Shown here: positions 42,936-52,233 of the stretch, one piece after another | How positions within the stretch are numbered: the first letter of the stretch is position 1 | Layout: the number at the start of each line of letters is the position of its first letter | From: Stenotrophomonas tumulicola | GTDB lineage: Bacteria > Pseudomonadota > Gammaproteobacteria > Xanthomonadales > Xanthomonadaceae | NCBI RefSeq assembly: GCF_014117215.1 | Contig: NZ_JACGXS010000002.1 | Coordinates: 186,001 to 250,000, forward strand | Reading direction: 5' to 3' | Length of the DNA stretch: 64,000 bases | Position numbers and translations under genes: made by a program | The notes under the pieces: model-generated | What the model was told of the DNA's origin: nothing | The model's input: only the letters and a program-made list of their open reading frames with translations | Databases searched by the model: none

Positions 42936-44138
42936 ATGTCCATGACGCATGACATATCGGCCCCCGCGCCGCTTTCCGTGCAGCCGCCCGCGCTGCCGGG
43001 CCTGCTGGTCCCGGTGATGGCCGCCGGTGCCGGCTTCAGTGTTGCCTCGCTGTACTACGCGCAGCCGATGCTGGGTGCGATGGGGGCCTCGCTGGGTGCC
43101 AGCGACGCGTCCATCGGGCTGGTGCCGGTGCTGACCCAGCTCGGCTATGCGGCCGGCATCGCGCTGTTGGCACCACTGGGGGACCGCTTCGAGCGGCGGC
43201 GGATCATCCTGGTCAAATCACTGTTGCTGGGTGCCGCCTTGCTGGGTGCTGGGTTGGCAGGCCACCTGCCCGGCGTGTTGCTGGCCAGCCTGCTGGTCGG
43301 GTTGATGGCCACGGTCGCCCAGGACGTGCTGCCTGCGGCAGCGACGCTTGCCCCGCCCGAACACCGCGGTGCCATCGTCGGCAAGGTGATGACCGGATTG
43401 CTGCTGGGCATCCTGTTGTCGCGCGTGGCCAGCGGCGTGGTGGCCGAGCAGTTCGGTTGGCGCGTGATGTTCATCGCCGCGTCCGGTTCGGTGGTGGTGA
43501 TGGGCCTGCTGCTGCGCGCGACCCTGCCGCGCTTCGCGCCTACCACCACATTGGGGTATGGCGCGCTGCTGCGCTCGATGGGTACCTTGTGGATGCAATT
43601 GCCGCCGCTGCGTCGCGCAGTGCTGGCGCAGTCGCTGCTGGCAATAGGCTTCAGTGCGTTCTGGTCCACCTTGGCGCTGATGCTGCATGCGCGCTTCGGC
43701 ATCGGCAGCGCCGGAGCGGGGGCGTTCGGCATCGCGGGTGCCGCAGGTGCATTGGCTGCGCCGCTCGCCGGCCGTTGCGCCGACCGCATCGGTACGCAGC
43801 GGGTGGCACGGCTGGCAATCGTCATCGCGTTGCTGGGCTTTGCCAGCCTGTTGCTGGATGGCATGTTGCCACCGCCGTTGCAGCTGGCCCTGTTGGCGGT
43901 AAGTGCCGTGATCTTCGATTTCGGCTTCCAGGCTGCGACGGTGTCGCACCAGGCGCTGGTCTACGGCCTGCAGCCGGAAGCACGCAGCCGTTTGAACGCC
44001 CTGTTGTTCACCGGGGTGTTCGTCGGCATGGCGGTCGGTGGCGCCCTGGGTGCCATCGCGCTCGCCCAGGGCGGCTGGAACGCGGTGGTGTTGCTGGCCT
44101 GCCTGACCAGCATGCTGGCGCTGTGGGTGCGGCGGTAA
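42936..44138 (+). CDS. MFS transporter (drug/metabolite efflux type)
   Basis: A 400-residue, 12-helix major facilitator. TM1 has ASLYYAQPMLGAMG, common in the YgaY/NepI-like exporters; the loop 2-3 motif is LGDRFERRR; TM5 has GVVAEQFGWRVMF. It may export purines, sugars or toxic compounds. Control by the divergent LysR regulator is expected. A hairpin at 44213-44238 separates it from the convergent catalase. Confidence 0.87.
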   Translation: MSMTHDISAPAPLSVQPPALPGLLVPVMAAGAGFSVASLYYAQPMLGAMGASLGASDASIGLVPVLTQLGYAAGIALLAPLGDRFERRRIILVKSLLLGAALLGAGLAGHLPGVLLASLLVGLMATVAQDVLPAAATLAPPEHRGAIVGKVMTGLLLGILLSRVASGVVAEQFGWRVMFIAASGSVVVMGLLLRATLPRFAPTTTLGYGALLRSMGTLWMQLPPLRRAVLAQSLLAIGFSAFWSTLALMLHARFGIGSAGAGAFGIAGAAGALAAPLAGRCADRIGTQRVARLAIVIALLGFASLLLDGMLPPPLQLALLAVSAVIFDFGFQAATVSHQALVYGLQPEARSRLNALLFTGVFVGMAVGGALGAIALAQGGWNAVVLLACLTSMLALWVRR

Positions 44139-44212
44139 GCCAAGGCCGGGTCCTGCCAGGCTGAATTGCCTTCCAGTGGCTGGAACTACCGACAGGCTTG
44201 GTGACTCCGACG

Positions 44213-44238
44213 GGTCGGCCCTCCGGAGGGGGCCGACC
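44213..44238. terminator. Convergent terminator between MFS and catalase genes
   Basis: A 9-bp perfect stem (GGTCGGCCC / GGGCCGACC) with a GC-rich loop lies in the 109 bp between two convergent stops. Confidence 0.5.
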
Positions 44239-44247
44239 TGTCCACCG

Positions 44248-45765
44248 TCAGTCTTCCAGTTGGCTGGCCAATTGCTTCACCCGAGCCAGGTCGCCGCTGG
44301 CCACGCGGGCGACACGCGTGCCGTAGTCCGGGTCGGCCTTGTACAGGAAAGACAGCATGATGTGCTTGCTCTCATCATCGGCACCGGCCAATGATTGGCC
44401 GAAGCTGTGCACGAGATCCAGTTGTTCCCTGCGGCTGTAGGAACGATATAGCTCACCGGCCTGCTTGAAGTTCTGTTGCCGCGCGATGGGGGCCTGCTGG
44501 GTACTGCCAGCCAGCGGCAACGTGCTGTACAACGCATGCGTGCTTTGGCGGTGTGGCTGCAGGCGGCTGGGTTCGTAGTTGATGCCACTGCTGCTGCGGC
44601 CAATGTTCATCGCGCCGTCCTGGTTGCCATTGTCCACCTCCACGCGCGGACGATTCACTGGCAACTGCAGGCCATTGACGCCCACGCGGTACATCTGCGT
44701 GTCGGCGTATGAGAACAACCGGCCCTGCAGCAGGCGATCTTCGGATGGTTCGATACCCGGCACCAGGTTGGAAGGCGCCATCGCGACCTGCTCGGTTTCC
44801 TGGAAGAAGTTGTCCACGTTCTGATTCAGCACCATCTGGCCGATCTTCTGCTCGGGGACATCCGGCCAGATCTTGGTGGCATCCAACGGGTCGAAATCGA
44901 AGCCAGCCAGTTGTTCCGGTGCCAGCACCTGTATATACAGGTCCCAGCGCGGGTAATCGCCGCGCTGGATGGCTGCCACCAGGTCATGGGTCATGTGGCT
45001 GTAGTCCTTCGACTGTGTTTCAGCCACCTGTACTGGGTCGAGGTTCTTCACCCCCTGCAGGCTTTTCCAGTTGAACTTGACATAGTGCGTCTGGCCCTGA
45101 GCATTGACCAGCTTGTACGCATGCACGCTGCTGCCATCCATGAAGCGATAGCCAGCCGGAGTGCCTTCGTTGGAATACAGCAGGGTCAGCGTGCGGGTGG
45201 CTTCGGGCACGTGTGAGAAGAAGTCGAAACGACGCGAGTCGTCATCCAGGTTGGTGCGCGGGTCCGGTTTGAATGCATGCACCATGTCCGGGAACTTGAT
45301 CGCGTCGCGGATGAAGAAGGTCGGGAAGTTGTTGCCGACCAGGTCCCAGTTGCCTTCGCGGGTATAGAACTTGGTGGCGAAACCGCGTGGGTCACGCAGG
45401 GTCTCTGGCGAATGGTTGCCATGCACCACTGAGGAGAAACGCACGAACACCGGGGTCTTCTCGCCTGGGGTGAACAGCAGTGCCTTGCTCAACGAGGAAA
45501 TATCCGCGCTGGCGGTGAACTCGCCGCGGACACCGGTACCGCGGGCATGCACGACGCGCTCGGGGATGCGCTCGCGGTCGAAACGCTGAAGCTTCTGTAT
45601 CAGCTGCACGTCCTGCAGGAGGGTGGGACCGGCAGCACCGGCAGTCTGCGAGTTCTGGTTGTCGCCCACCGGGGCGCCGTTGTCACGCGTCAGCAGGGTC
45701 TGGGCGAAGAGGTTTGCGGTTGGAATGAGCAGGGTGGCTACTATCAACAAACGTGCATGGCGCAT
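44248..45765 (-). CDS. Exported monofunctional haem catalase
   Basis: A 505-residue catalase with signal peptide (LLIVATLLIPTANLFAQ). The active-site segment FDRERIPERVVHARGTG (catalytic His), NNFPTFFIRDAIKFPD (Asn) and haem ligand segment RLFSYADTQMYR (Tyr) are intact. It belongs to the small-subunit monofunctional catalases and, unlike most, is exported, so it should remove hydrogen peroxide in the periplasm. The promoter region is very AT-rich (45815-45850), including the palindrome TTTAATTAAA. OxyR control is plausible but not proven. Confidence 0.93.
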   Translation of the reverse strand: MRHARLLIVATLLIPTANLFAQTLLTRDNGAPVGDNQNSQTAGAAGPTLLQDVQLIQKLQRFDRERIPERVVHARGTGVRGEFTASADISSLSKALLFTPGEKTPVFVRFSSVVHGNHSPETLRDPRGFATKFYTREGNWDLVGNNFPTFFIRDAIKFPDMVHAFKPDPRTNLDDDSRRFDFFSHVPEATRTLTLLYSNEGTPAGYRFMDGSSVHAYKLVNAQGQTHYVKFNWKSLQGVKNLDPVQVAETQSKDYSHMTHDLVAAIQRGDYPRWDLYIQVLAPEQLAGFDFDPLDATKIWPDVPEQKIGQMVLNQNVDNFFQETEQVAMAPSNLVPGIEPSEDRLLQGRLFSYADTQMYRVGVNGLQLPVNRPRVEVDNGNQDGAMNIGRSSSGINYEPSRLQPHRQSTHALYSTLPLAGSTQQAPIARQQNFKQAGELYRSYSRREQLDLVHSFGQSLAGADDESKHIMLSFLYKADPDYGTRVARVASGDLARVKQLASQLED

Positions 45766-45814
45766 GGGGTGGGCTCACGTGAATGAATCCCGATGATGCT
45801 GTCTGCTGGACGAA

Positions 45815-45850
45815 TATGAAATTGAATTTATTTAATTAAATCAATAGTTT
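45815..45850 (-). promoter_or_regulatory. AT-rich promoter region of the catalase gene
   Basis: A 36-bp region of very low GC, including palindrome TTTAATTAAA, in an otherwise GC-rich genome. It lies about 50 bp before the catalase ATG and is the likely promoter or activator site. Confidence 0.4.
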
Positions 45851-45943
45851 GCTCTTATGGGTGAAAGGTGACAGGAAAATCAATACAAAAGCGTCAACGC
45901 CTGACCAGCTGAACGGTCAGGATGTCGCTTTCCTGAAAGCGAA

Positions 45944-45961
45944 GGTGTACAAATGTACACC
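45944..45961. promoter_or_regulatory. LexA2-type operator overlapping the lexA start
   Basis: GGTGTACA-AA-TGTACACC is a perfect 18-bp palindrome with the core GTAC-N4-GTAC, close to the GTAC-N4-GTGC target known for LexA2 proteins. It covers the ribosome-binding site edge and the first codons of lexA (ATG 45953). Confidence 0.85.
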
Positions 45962-46567
45962 ATGGACCCCGTCGAACTTCCCCCACAACGTGCCGCCGTG
46001 CTGGCCTGGCTGCGACAGGTGCTGGCTTCCGGTCAGTCGCCCAGCCTGGCCGACATCGCCGAAGCCTTCGGTTTTTCCTCGCGCAATGCTGCCCGGAAAC
46101 ACGTGCAGGCGCTGGTTGATGCCGGGCTGCTGGAACAGGCGCCGGGCCGCAAGCGCGGGCTGCGGCTGCCCGGTGGTGCGGCCGAACTGCTGCCGTTGGC
46201 CGTGCTGGGGCGGGTGGCGGCTGGCCAGCCGATCGGTGCGGACATCGGCCTGGACCAGCAACTGTGGCTGGACCGGCGGATGTTCTCGCCGCGGCCGGAT
46301 TACCTGCTCAAGGTACAGGGCGATTCGATGATCGACGATGGCATCCTCGATGGCGATCTGGTGGGCGTACATCGCACCGCCAGTGCACGCGACGGGCAGA
46401 CCGTGGTGGCGCGCATCGATGGCGAACTCACCATCAAACGCCTGCAGCGTACCGGCGACAGCGTGCACCTGTTGCCGCGCAACGCCGCGCATGCCCCCAT
46501 CGTGGTCGAAGCCGGGCAGGATTTCGCCGTGGAAGGCGTGTACTGCGGCCTGGTGCGGCAGGGCTGA
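45953..46567 (+). CDS. lexA: LexA2-type SOS repressor
   Basis: A 204-residue repressor. The winged helix is at about residues 10-70 (LADIAEAFGFSSRNAARKHV). The S24 self-cleavage domain has the catalytic Ser in GDSMIDDGI near 124 and Lys in ARIDGELTIKR near 161. DNA damage and RecA trigger self-cleavage and relieve repression. It is first in lexA-imuA-imuB-dnaE2, the usual position of LexA2. ATG 45953 has GAAGG 7 nt upstream; ATG 45962 is an alternative. The operator overlapping the start implies tight autoregulation. Confidence 0.93.
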   Translation: MYTMDPVELPPQRAAVLAWLRQVLASGQSPSLADIAEAFGFSSRNAARKHVQALVDAGLLEQAPGRKRGLRLPGGAAELLPLAVLGRVAAGQPIGADIGLDQQLWLDRRMFSPRPDYLLKVQGDSMIDDGILDGDLVGVHRTASARDGQTVVARIDGELTIKRLQRTGDSVHLLPRNAAHAPIVVEAGQDFAVEGVYCGLVRQG

Positions 46568-46568
46568 G

Positions 46569-47192
46569 ATGGATGCCGCGCACGACCTGCAGCACCTGCT
46601 GGCCACCCAGGCGTTATGGCATGCAGGGCGTGGCAGCGCGCAGGGCGTGGAGGGCGAACCGACTGGCCACGCGGCGCTGGATGCCTTGCTGCCGCAGGGC
46701 GGCTGGCCGCGCCGTGCGTTGACCGAACTCCTGCTGCCGGCCGATGGCGTGGGCGAGCTGCAACTGCTGCTGCCCACCCTGGCGCGTCTCAGCCAGGCCG
46801 GGATGGCCGTGGCGGTCATTGCGCCGCCTTACCTGCCCTATGCACCGGCATGGCAGGCCGCCGGGGTGGCGTTGGAGCAGCTGCAACTGGTCGATGCGTC
46901 GCCGCGCGATGCGCTGTGGGCATTCGAACAATGCCTGCGCAGCGGTGCCTGTGCCGCGGTGATGGGCTGGCCGAAGCAGGCCGATGCACAGGCGCTGCGC
47001 CGCCTGCAGGTGGCCGCCGACACCGGTCATTGCCTGGGTTTTGCGTTGCGCGAACGCCGCCATGCCGCCAATCCGTCACCGGCCGCGTTGCGCCTGGAAG
47101 CCGTGCGGCAAGGGCAGGGCATGCAATGGCAGGTACGCAAATGCCGCGGTGGCCCGGCACCGGCGCAGGCCTTCGCTTTGAGGGCCGGGTGA
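46569..47192 (+). CDS. imuA: ImuA, translesion-synthesis accessory protein
   Basis: A 207-residue RecA/SulA-like protein starting 1 nt after the lexA stop. The N-terminal HAALDALLPQGGWPRRALTE corresponds to the family start, but no good Walker A is present, as usual for ImuA. In the cassette ImuA acts with ImuB and DnaE2 in damage-induced mutagenesis. The start ATG 46569 is chosen from the family start and the tight gene junction. Confidence 0.9.
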   Translation: MDAAHDLQHLLATQALWHAGRGSAQGVEGEPTGHAALDALLPQGGWPRRALTELLLPADGVGELQLLLPTLARLSQAGMAVAVIAPPYLPYAPAWQAAGVALEQLQLVDASPRDALWAFEQCLRSGACAAVMGWPKQADAQALRRLQVAADTGHCLGFALRERRHAANPSPAALRLEAVRQGQGMQWQVRKCRGGPAPAQAFALRAG

Positions 47193-47201
47193 GGCACGCC
47201 G

Positions 47202-48620
47202 ATGCTCTGGGCCTGTGTAGTGCTGCCGCAGCTGGCGCTGGACGCTGTCCTTCGTCGTCACCCTGATCCGCATGCGCCACTGGCGTTGGTCGGTGGCTCG
47301 GCGCAGCTGCGCACGCTGCATGCAGTGAATGCAGCCGCTGCACGGGCCGGGTTGCAGGCCGGCATGCGGTTGACCGCAGCGCTGGCGTTGCTGCCCGAAT
47401 TCCAGATGATCGAACACGATGCGCAGTCCGGACCGCGCTGGCAGCGTTTCCTGGCCGGTTGGGCCTACCGGCACAGTTCGCTGGTCAGCGCACAGTGGCC
47501 TGGCTGCATCGTGCTGGAAGTGCGTGCCAGTTTCCGCCTGCTGGGGCCATGGCCGATACTGCAACAACGCCTGCGCGAAGAGCTGCAGGCATTGGGTTTC
47601 CAGCACCGCATTGCATTGGCGCCCACGCCGCGTGCGGCGATGGTGCTGGCTGGCCTGCGCGATGGGCTGGCGGTGACCGAAACCGCTGCGATGCAGGCCC
47701 TGCTGGATCGCGTGCCAGTACGCCGTGCGCGACTTCCCGATGACGGTGGGCAACGCCTGCAGCATATGGGCATCACCGACCTGCGTGCGCTGCGTGGCCT
47801 GCCACGCGATGGCCTGCGCCGACGTTTCGGGTTGCCGCTGCTGGAACACCTGGACCGGTTGTATGGGCAGGCCGATGAACCGCTGGCCTGGTATGCGCCG
47901 CCGGATCACTTCGATTCCCGCGTGGAGCTGGGGTATGAAGTGGAAAACCACATGGCGCTGCTGTTCCCGTTGCGGCGCTTGATCGGTGACCTGTGCACCT
48001 GCCTGTCCATCCGCGATGGCGGCGTGCAGCGTTTCGTGCTGCGGCTGGAGCATGAGGAAGGCCACACCGACGTGGAGGTTGGCCTGTTGGCGGCCGAACG
48101 CGATGCCACGCTGCTGTTCGAGCTGACCCGCAACCGGCTGGAGCGCGCCAGCATCGACCATCCGGTGGTGGCCCTGCGCCTGCTGGCGCGCCAGCTGCCG
48201 GCTTTCGTGCCGGCCAGCCGCGACCTGTTCGATACCCGCAACCAGCAACAACTGCCATGGCCGCAGCTGCGCGAACGGCTGCGCGCGCGGTTGGGCGATG
48301 GAGCGGTCTACCGTGTCGGGCCGGCCGGCGATCCGCGGCCGGAACGGGCATGGCAGCGCGTGGAAGGCGACGGCATGGCCATTGCCGAGGCACCGTCACG
48401 CCCGCCACGGCCAGGCTGGCTGCTGCCTGCCCCGGTGCCGCTGCGCGATCCGCGTGCGCGCATCGTGTCCGGTCCGGAGCGGCTGGAAAGCGGGTGGTGG
48501 GATGGGCAGGAGGCGCGTCGTGATTACTACGTACTGGAAACCTCGCATGGCCAGCATGCCTGGGCCTTTGCTGCACCCGGCCGGCAGGACGACTGGATGC
48601 TGCATGGATGGTTCGCATGA
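47202..48620 (+). CDS. imuB: ImuB, non-catalytic Y-family polymerase homologue
   Basis: A 472-residue Y-family-like protein. The early strand that would carry the catalytic acidic residues reads [16 protein letters not shown], without the Asp of active polymerases, so it is expected to be catalytically dead. It links the beta clamp, ImuA and DnaE2. It begins 9 nt after imuA and its stop overlaps the dnaE2 start as ATGA. Confidence 0.92.
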   Translation: MLWACVVLPQLALDAVLRRHPDPHAPLALVGGSAQLRTLHAVNAAAARAGLQAGMRLTAALALLPEFQMIEHDAQSGPRWQRFLAGWAYRHSSLVSAQWPGCIVLEVRASFRLLGPWPILQQRLREELQALGFQHRIALAPTPRAAMVLAGLRDGLAVTETAAMQALLDRVPVRRARLPDDGGQRLQHMGITDLRALRGLPRDGLRRRFGLPLLEHLDRLYGQADEPLAWYAPPDHFDSRVELGYEVENHMALLFPLRRLIGDLCTCLSIRDGGVQRFVLRLEHEEGHTDVEVGLLAAERDATLLFELTRNRLERASIDHPVVALRLLARQLPAFVPASRDLFDTRNQQQLPWPQLRERLRARLGDGAVYRVGPAGDPRPERAWQRVEGDGMAIAEAPSRPPRPGWLLPAPVPLRDPRARIVSGPERLESGWWDGQEARRDYYVLETSHGQHAWAFAAPGRQDDWMLHGWFA

Positions 48621-51600
48621 GCCGGCGGGTACGACGCGATGGCACGCCCGGCGCACGCATGCCGCGCGCATGGGAAACCCGCGAACGGCTGGCGGCTGCC
48701 AACGACGATGTGCCGCGCGAGCAGGACCTGCCTGCCTATGCAGAGCTGCACTGTCTTTCGGATTTTTCGTTCCTGCGTGGTGCGGCCAGTGCCGAGGAAC
48801 TGTTTGCCCGCGCCCAGCAATGCGGCTACGAAGCCCTGGCGATCACCGACGAGTGCTCGTTGGCCGGCATCGTGCGCGGGCTGGAGGCGTCGCGCGCCAC
48901 GGGTGTGCGGTTGATCGTCGGCAGTGAGTTCACCCTGGAGTGCGGGCTGAAAATGGTGCTGCTGGTGGAGAACCAGCAGGGGTATGTGCGCCTGTGCGAG
49001 CTGATCACCACGGGCCGGCGTGCCGCAGGCAAGGGCCACTACCGGTTGTCGCGGCAGGACGTGCAGCAGGTGCTGGCGGGCATGCAGGGCGAGGCGCTGG
49101 GGGTGTTCGCGTTGTGGGTACCCGGCATGCAGCCCGATGCCGCGCAGGCCCGCTGGATGCAGCAGGTGTTCGAGCAGCGCTGCCGGTTGGCCGTGCACCT
49201 GCACCGCGAACAGGATGACGCCGCGCGCCTGCGGCAGTTGCTCGCCCTGTCAGCACAGTGGGGCATGGAGCCACTGGCCTGCGGGGATGTGCACATGGAC
49301 GTGCGCCGTCGTCGCATCCTGCAGGACACCATGACCGCGATCCGCCACGTGCTGCCCCTGTCCGAGTGCGGTGCGTTCCTGTTCCGCAACGGCGAGCGCC
49401 ACCTGCGCAGCCGCCGCGCGCTGGGCAACATCCACCCGCATCCGCTGCTGGAAAGCGCGGTGCGGCTGGCACGTCGTTGCCGGTTCCAGCTGGATGAGGT
49501 GCGCTATTCCTATCCGGCCGAGCTGGTGCCGGATGGATATACCCCGGCCAGCTGGCTGCGCGAGCTGACCCGGCGTGGCATGCGCGCGCGTTGGCCGGAA
49601 GGCGTGCCCGAAGCGGTGGTCCGGCAGATCGACAGCGAGCTGGAGCTGATCGCCGCGCTGGACTACGAAGCGTTCTTCCTCACCGTGGAGGACATCGTGC
49701 GCTTTGCCCGTTCGCGCGACATCCTGTGCCAGGGACGTGGCTCGTCGGCCAACTCGGCGGTGTGCTTCGCCCTTGGCATCACCGTGGTCAACCCGGCCGA
49801 GAGCCGCCTGCTGATGGCGCGTTTCCTGTCGCGCGAGCGCAACGAGCCGCCGGATATCGACGTCGATTTCGAGCACGAACGACGCGAGGAAGTGCTGCAG
49901 TACGTGTATGCGAAGTATGGGCGCGAGCGTGCCGCGCTGGCCGCCACGGTGATCCGCTACCGGGGCAAGAGCGCGGTGCGCGATGTGGCCAAGGCCTTCG
50001 GGCTGCCACCGGACCAGGTGGCCCTGCTGGCGGAATGTTTCGGCTGGGGTAATGGCGAAACCCCCATGCAGCAGCGCCTGGCCGAGGCCGGTTTCGACAT
50101 GGACAACCCCCTGTTGCAGCGGGTGTTGGCGGTGACCACGCAACTGCGCGACCACCCGCGCCACCTTTCCCAGCATGTCGGTGGCTTCGTCATCAGCGAT
50201 GCAGCATTGAGCACGGTGGTGCCGGTGGAAAACGCGGCGATGGCCGACCGCACCATCATCCAGTGGGACAAGGACGACCTGGAAACGATGAAGCTGCTGA
50301 AGGTCGACTGCCTGGCGCTGGGCATGCTGACCTGCATCCGCAAGGCGCTGGCGCTGGTGGAACGGCATCGTGGCCGGCGCATCGACCTGGCCCGGCTGCC
50401 GGATGACCGGGATACCTTCGCGCTGATCCAGGCTGCCGACACCGTCGGTGTGTTCCAGATCGAATCGCGCGCGCAGATGAGCATGCTGCCGCGCCTGAAG
50501 CCACGCAGCTTCTACGACCTGGTGATCCAGGTGGCGATCGTGCGGCCTGGCCCCATCCAGGGCGGCATGGTGCATCCCTTCCTGCGTCGCCGGCAGCAGA
50601 AGGAAGCGGTGACCTACCCCTCCGCAGGCATCCAGGACATCCTGGGGCCGACGCTGGGCATCCCGCTGTTCCAGGAACAGGTGATGGAGCTGGTGATGCA
50701 TGCCGGTTACGAGCCGCACGAGGCCGACCAGCTGCGCCGTTCGATGGCGGCATGGGGACGTGGTGGCGACATGGACCCGCATCGCGAGCGGATTCGTTCG
50801 CTGATGGAAGGCAAAGGGTACGCATCGGCATTCATCGACCAGATCTTCGAGCAGATCAAGGGCTTCGGTTCCTACGGTTTTCCGCAGAGCCACGCTGCCT
50901 CATTCGCCAAGCTGGTCTATGCCAGTTGCTACCTGAAGCGGCATGAGCCGGCCGCGTTCGCCTGCGCGCTGCTCAACGCGCAGCCGATGGGCTTCTATTC
51001 GGCCAGCCAGATCGTGCAGGATGCGCGGCGTGGTCGTGGCGAACGCGAGGGGGTGCAGGTGTTGCCGGTGGATGCCTGCATCAGTGACTGGGACAACACG
51101 CTGGAAGGCGGCGACGCAATGACACAGCCGGCGATCCGGCTGGGGCTGCGGCAGCTGGCCGGCTGCAGCGAAACGGCAGCGCAGGCGATCATGGCCGCAC
51201 GTGCGCAGCGACCGTTCGCCGACGTGGCGGATCTGTGCCGGCGCGCATGCCTGGATGGCAAGGCGCGGCAGGTACTGGCCGATGGAGGCGCGCTGGCGGC
51301 ATTGGCCGGTAACCGCAATGCCGCGCGCTGGACGGTGGCGGGCATCGAGCGGCCGATGCCGCTGCTTGAAGGCAGCCCGGACGAAGCAGGCATCGCGCTG
51401 CCCGCGCCGGACGTGGCGCAGGAGATGCTGTCCGATTACCGTGCCAGCGGCCTGACCCTGGGGATGCATCCACTGGCGCTGCTGCGGCAGCGCCTGCAGC
51501 GCGAGCGTGCAGTGGATTCACGCCAGCTGCGCGCGACGGCGCATGGGCGTGGGGTACACACCATCGGCCTGGTGACCCAGCGGCAGCGGCCGGGTACTGC

Positions 51601-51829
51601 CAACGGCACGATCTTCGTCACCCTGGAAGACGAACATGGGATGGTCAACGTCGTGGTCTGGTCACACCTGGCGCTGCGGCGCCGCAAGGCCTTGCTGGGC
51701 GCGCGCCTGCTGGGGGTGCGCGGACGCTGGGAATGCGTGGACGGCGTGCAGCACCTGATCGCCGGCGACCTGCACGACTTCAGCCACCTGCTGTCCGGGT
51801 TGGACATCCCGTCGCGCGATTTCCGTTGA
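48617..51829 (+). CDS. dnaE2: DnaE2, error-prone DNA polymerase III alpha subunit
   Basis: A 1070-residue C-family polymerase, the size expected for DnaE2. The PHP domain starts at [15 protein letters not shown] near residue 40. The catalytic acidic pair is in [12 protein letters not shown] near 412-418, and an OB fold ([16 protein letters not shown]) is near the C-terminus. It copies past lesions during SOS and causes induced mutations. ATG 48617 overlaps the imuB stop; ATG 48608 is also in frame. Confidence 0.95.
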   Translation: MSRRVRRDGTPGARMPRAWETRERLAAANDDVPREQDLPAYAELHCLSDFSFLRGAASAEELFARAQQCGYEALAITDECSLAGIVRGLEASRATGVRLIVGSEFTLECGLKMVLLVENQQGYVRLCELITTGRRAAGKGHYRLSRQDVQQVLAGMQGEALGVFALWVPGMQPDAAQARWMQQVFEQRCRLAVHLHREQDDAARLRQLLALSAQWGMEPLACGDVHMDVRRRRILQDTMTAIRHVLPLSECGAFLFRNGERHLRSRRALGNIHPHPLLESAVRLARRCRFQLDEVRYSYPAELVPDGYTPASWLRELTRRGMRARWPEGVPEAVVRQIDSELELIAALDYEAFFLTVEDIVRFARSRDILCQGRGSSANSAVCFALGITVVNPAESRLLMARFLSRERNEPPDIDVDFEHERREEVLQYVYAKYGRERAALAATVIRYRGKSAVRDVAKAFGLPPDQVALLAECFGWGNGETPMQQRLAEAGFDMDNPLLQRVLAVTTQLRDHPRHLSQHVGGFVISDAALSTVVPVENAAMADRTIIQWDKDDLETMKLLKVDCLALGMLTCIRKALALVERHRGRRIDLARLPDDRDTFALIQAADTVGVFQIESRAQMSMLPRLKPRSFYDLVIQVAIVRPGPIQGGMVHPFLRRRQQKEAVTYPSAGIQDILGPTLGIPLFQEQVMELVMHAGYEPHEADQLRRSMAAWGRGGDMDPHRERIRSLMEGKGYASAFIDQIFEQIKGFGSYGFPQSHAASFAKLVYASCYLKRHEPAAFACALLNAQPMGFYSASQIVQDARRGRGEREGVQVLPVDACISDWDNTLEGGDAMTQPAIRLGLRQLAGCSETAAQAIMAARAQRPFADVADLCRRACLDGKARQVLADGGALAALAGNRNAARWTVAGIERPMPLLEGSPDEAGIALPAPDVAQEMLSDYRASGLTLGMHPLALLRQRLQRERAVDSRQLRATAHGRGVHTIGLVTQRQRPGTANGTIFVTLEDEHGMVNVVVWSHLALRRRKALLGARLLGVRGRWECVDGVQHLIAGDLHDFSHLLSGLDIPSRDFR

Positions 51830-51975
51830 TACACGCCGTTCCTTGCGACGGGCTTGGCCGGCCACTACCGGGGCTGTCCTGGCTGCAATACACGCGACTC
51901 GATTTTACGGTAGGGTGCGCAGTCCGCTTGCCCCGGCCCTGGGCCGCAGGCAGGCGGATTGTCCTTGGAGGATGC

Positions 51976-52149
51976 ATGAGCAAGCCCGCTTCATTGGAAA
52001 CCACGCCCGGCCCGGTGCTGCTGCCCACCCCGGAAGTGCAACAGGCGCAGCAACTGCTCGCCCGCCAGCAGCTGGCGGTGGCGATGGACCGTGCACGTCG
52101 TGCGGCGAGTGCCGGCGAGGCAGCGCGCGAAGACGTATTGCCACGCTGA
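51976..52149 (+). CDS. Small uncharacterised protein
   Basis: A 57-residue protein rich in Ala, Gln and Arg (LARQQLAVAMDRARRAAS), predicted to be mostly one amphipathic helix after a Pro-rich start. GGAGG lies 4 nt before the ATG. It follows dnaE2 by 146 bp and is probably independent of the SOS operon. No family is recognised. Confidence 0.6.
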   Translation: MSKPASLETTPGPVLLPTPEVQQAQQLLARQQLAVAMDRARRAASAGEAAREDVLPR

Positions 52150-52233
52150 TTTGCCGGAGCAGGGTCGCGCCCGGCTCAAAAGGGGTGGCGACCAACGGTC
52201 GTCACCCACCAGCAGCCGAAGTACCGGTGCCGC

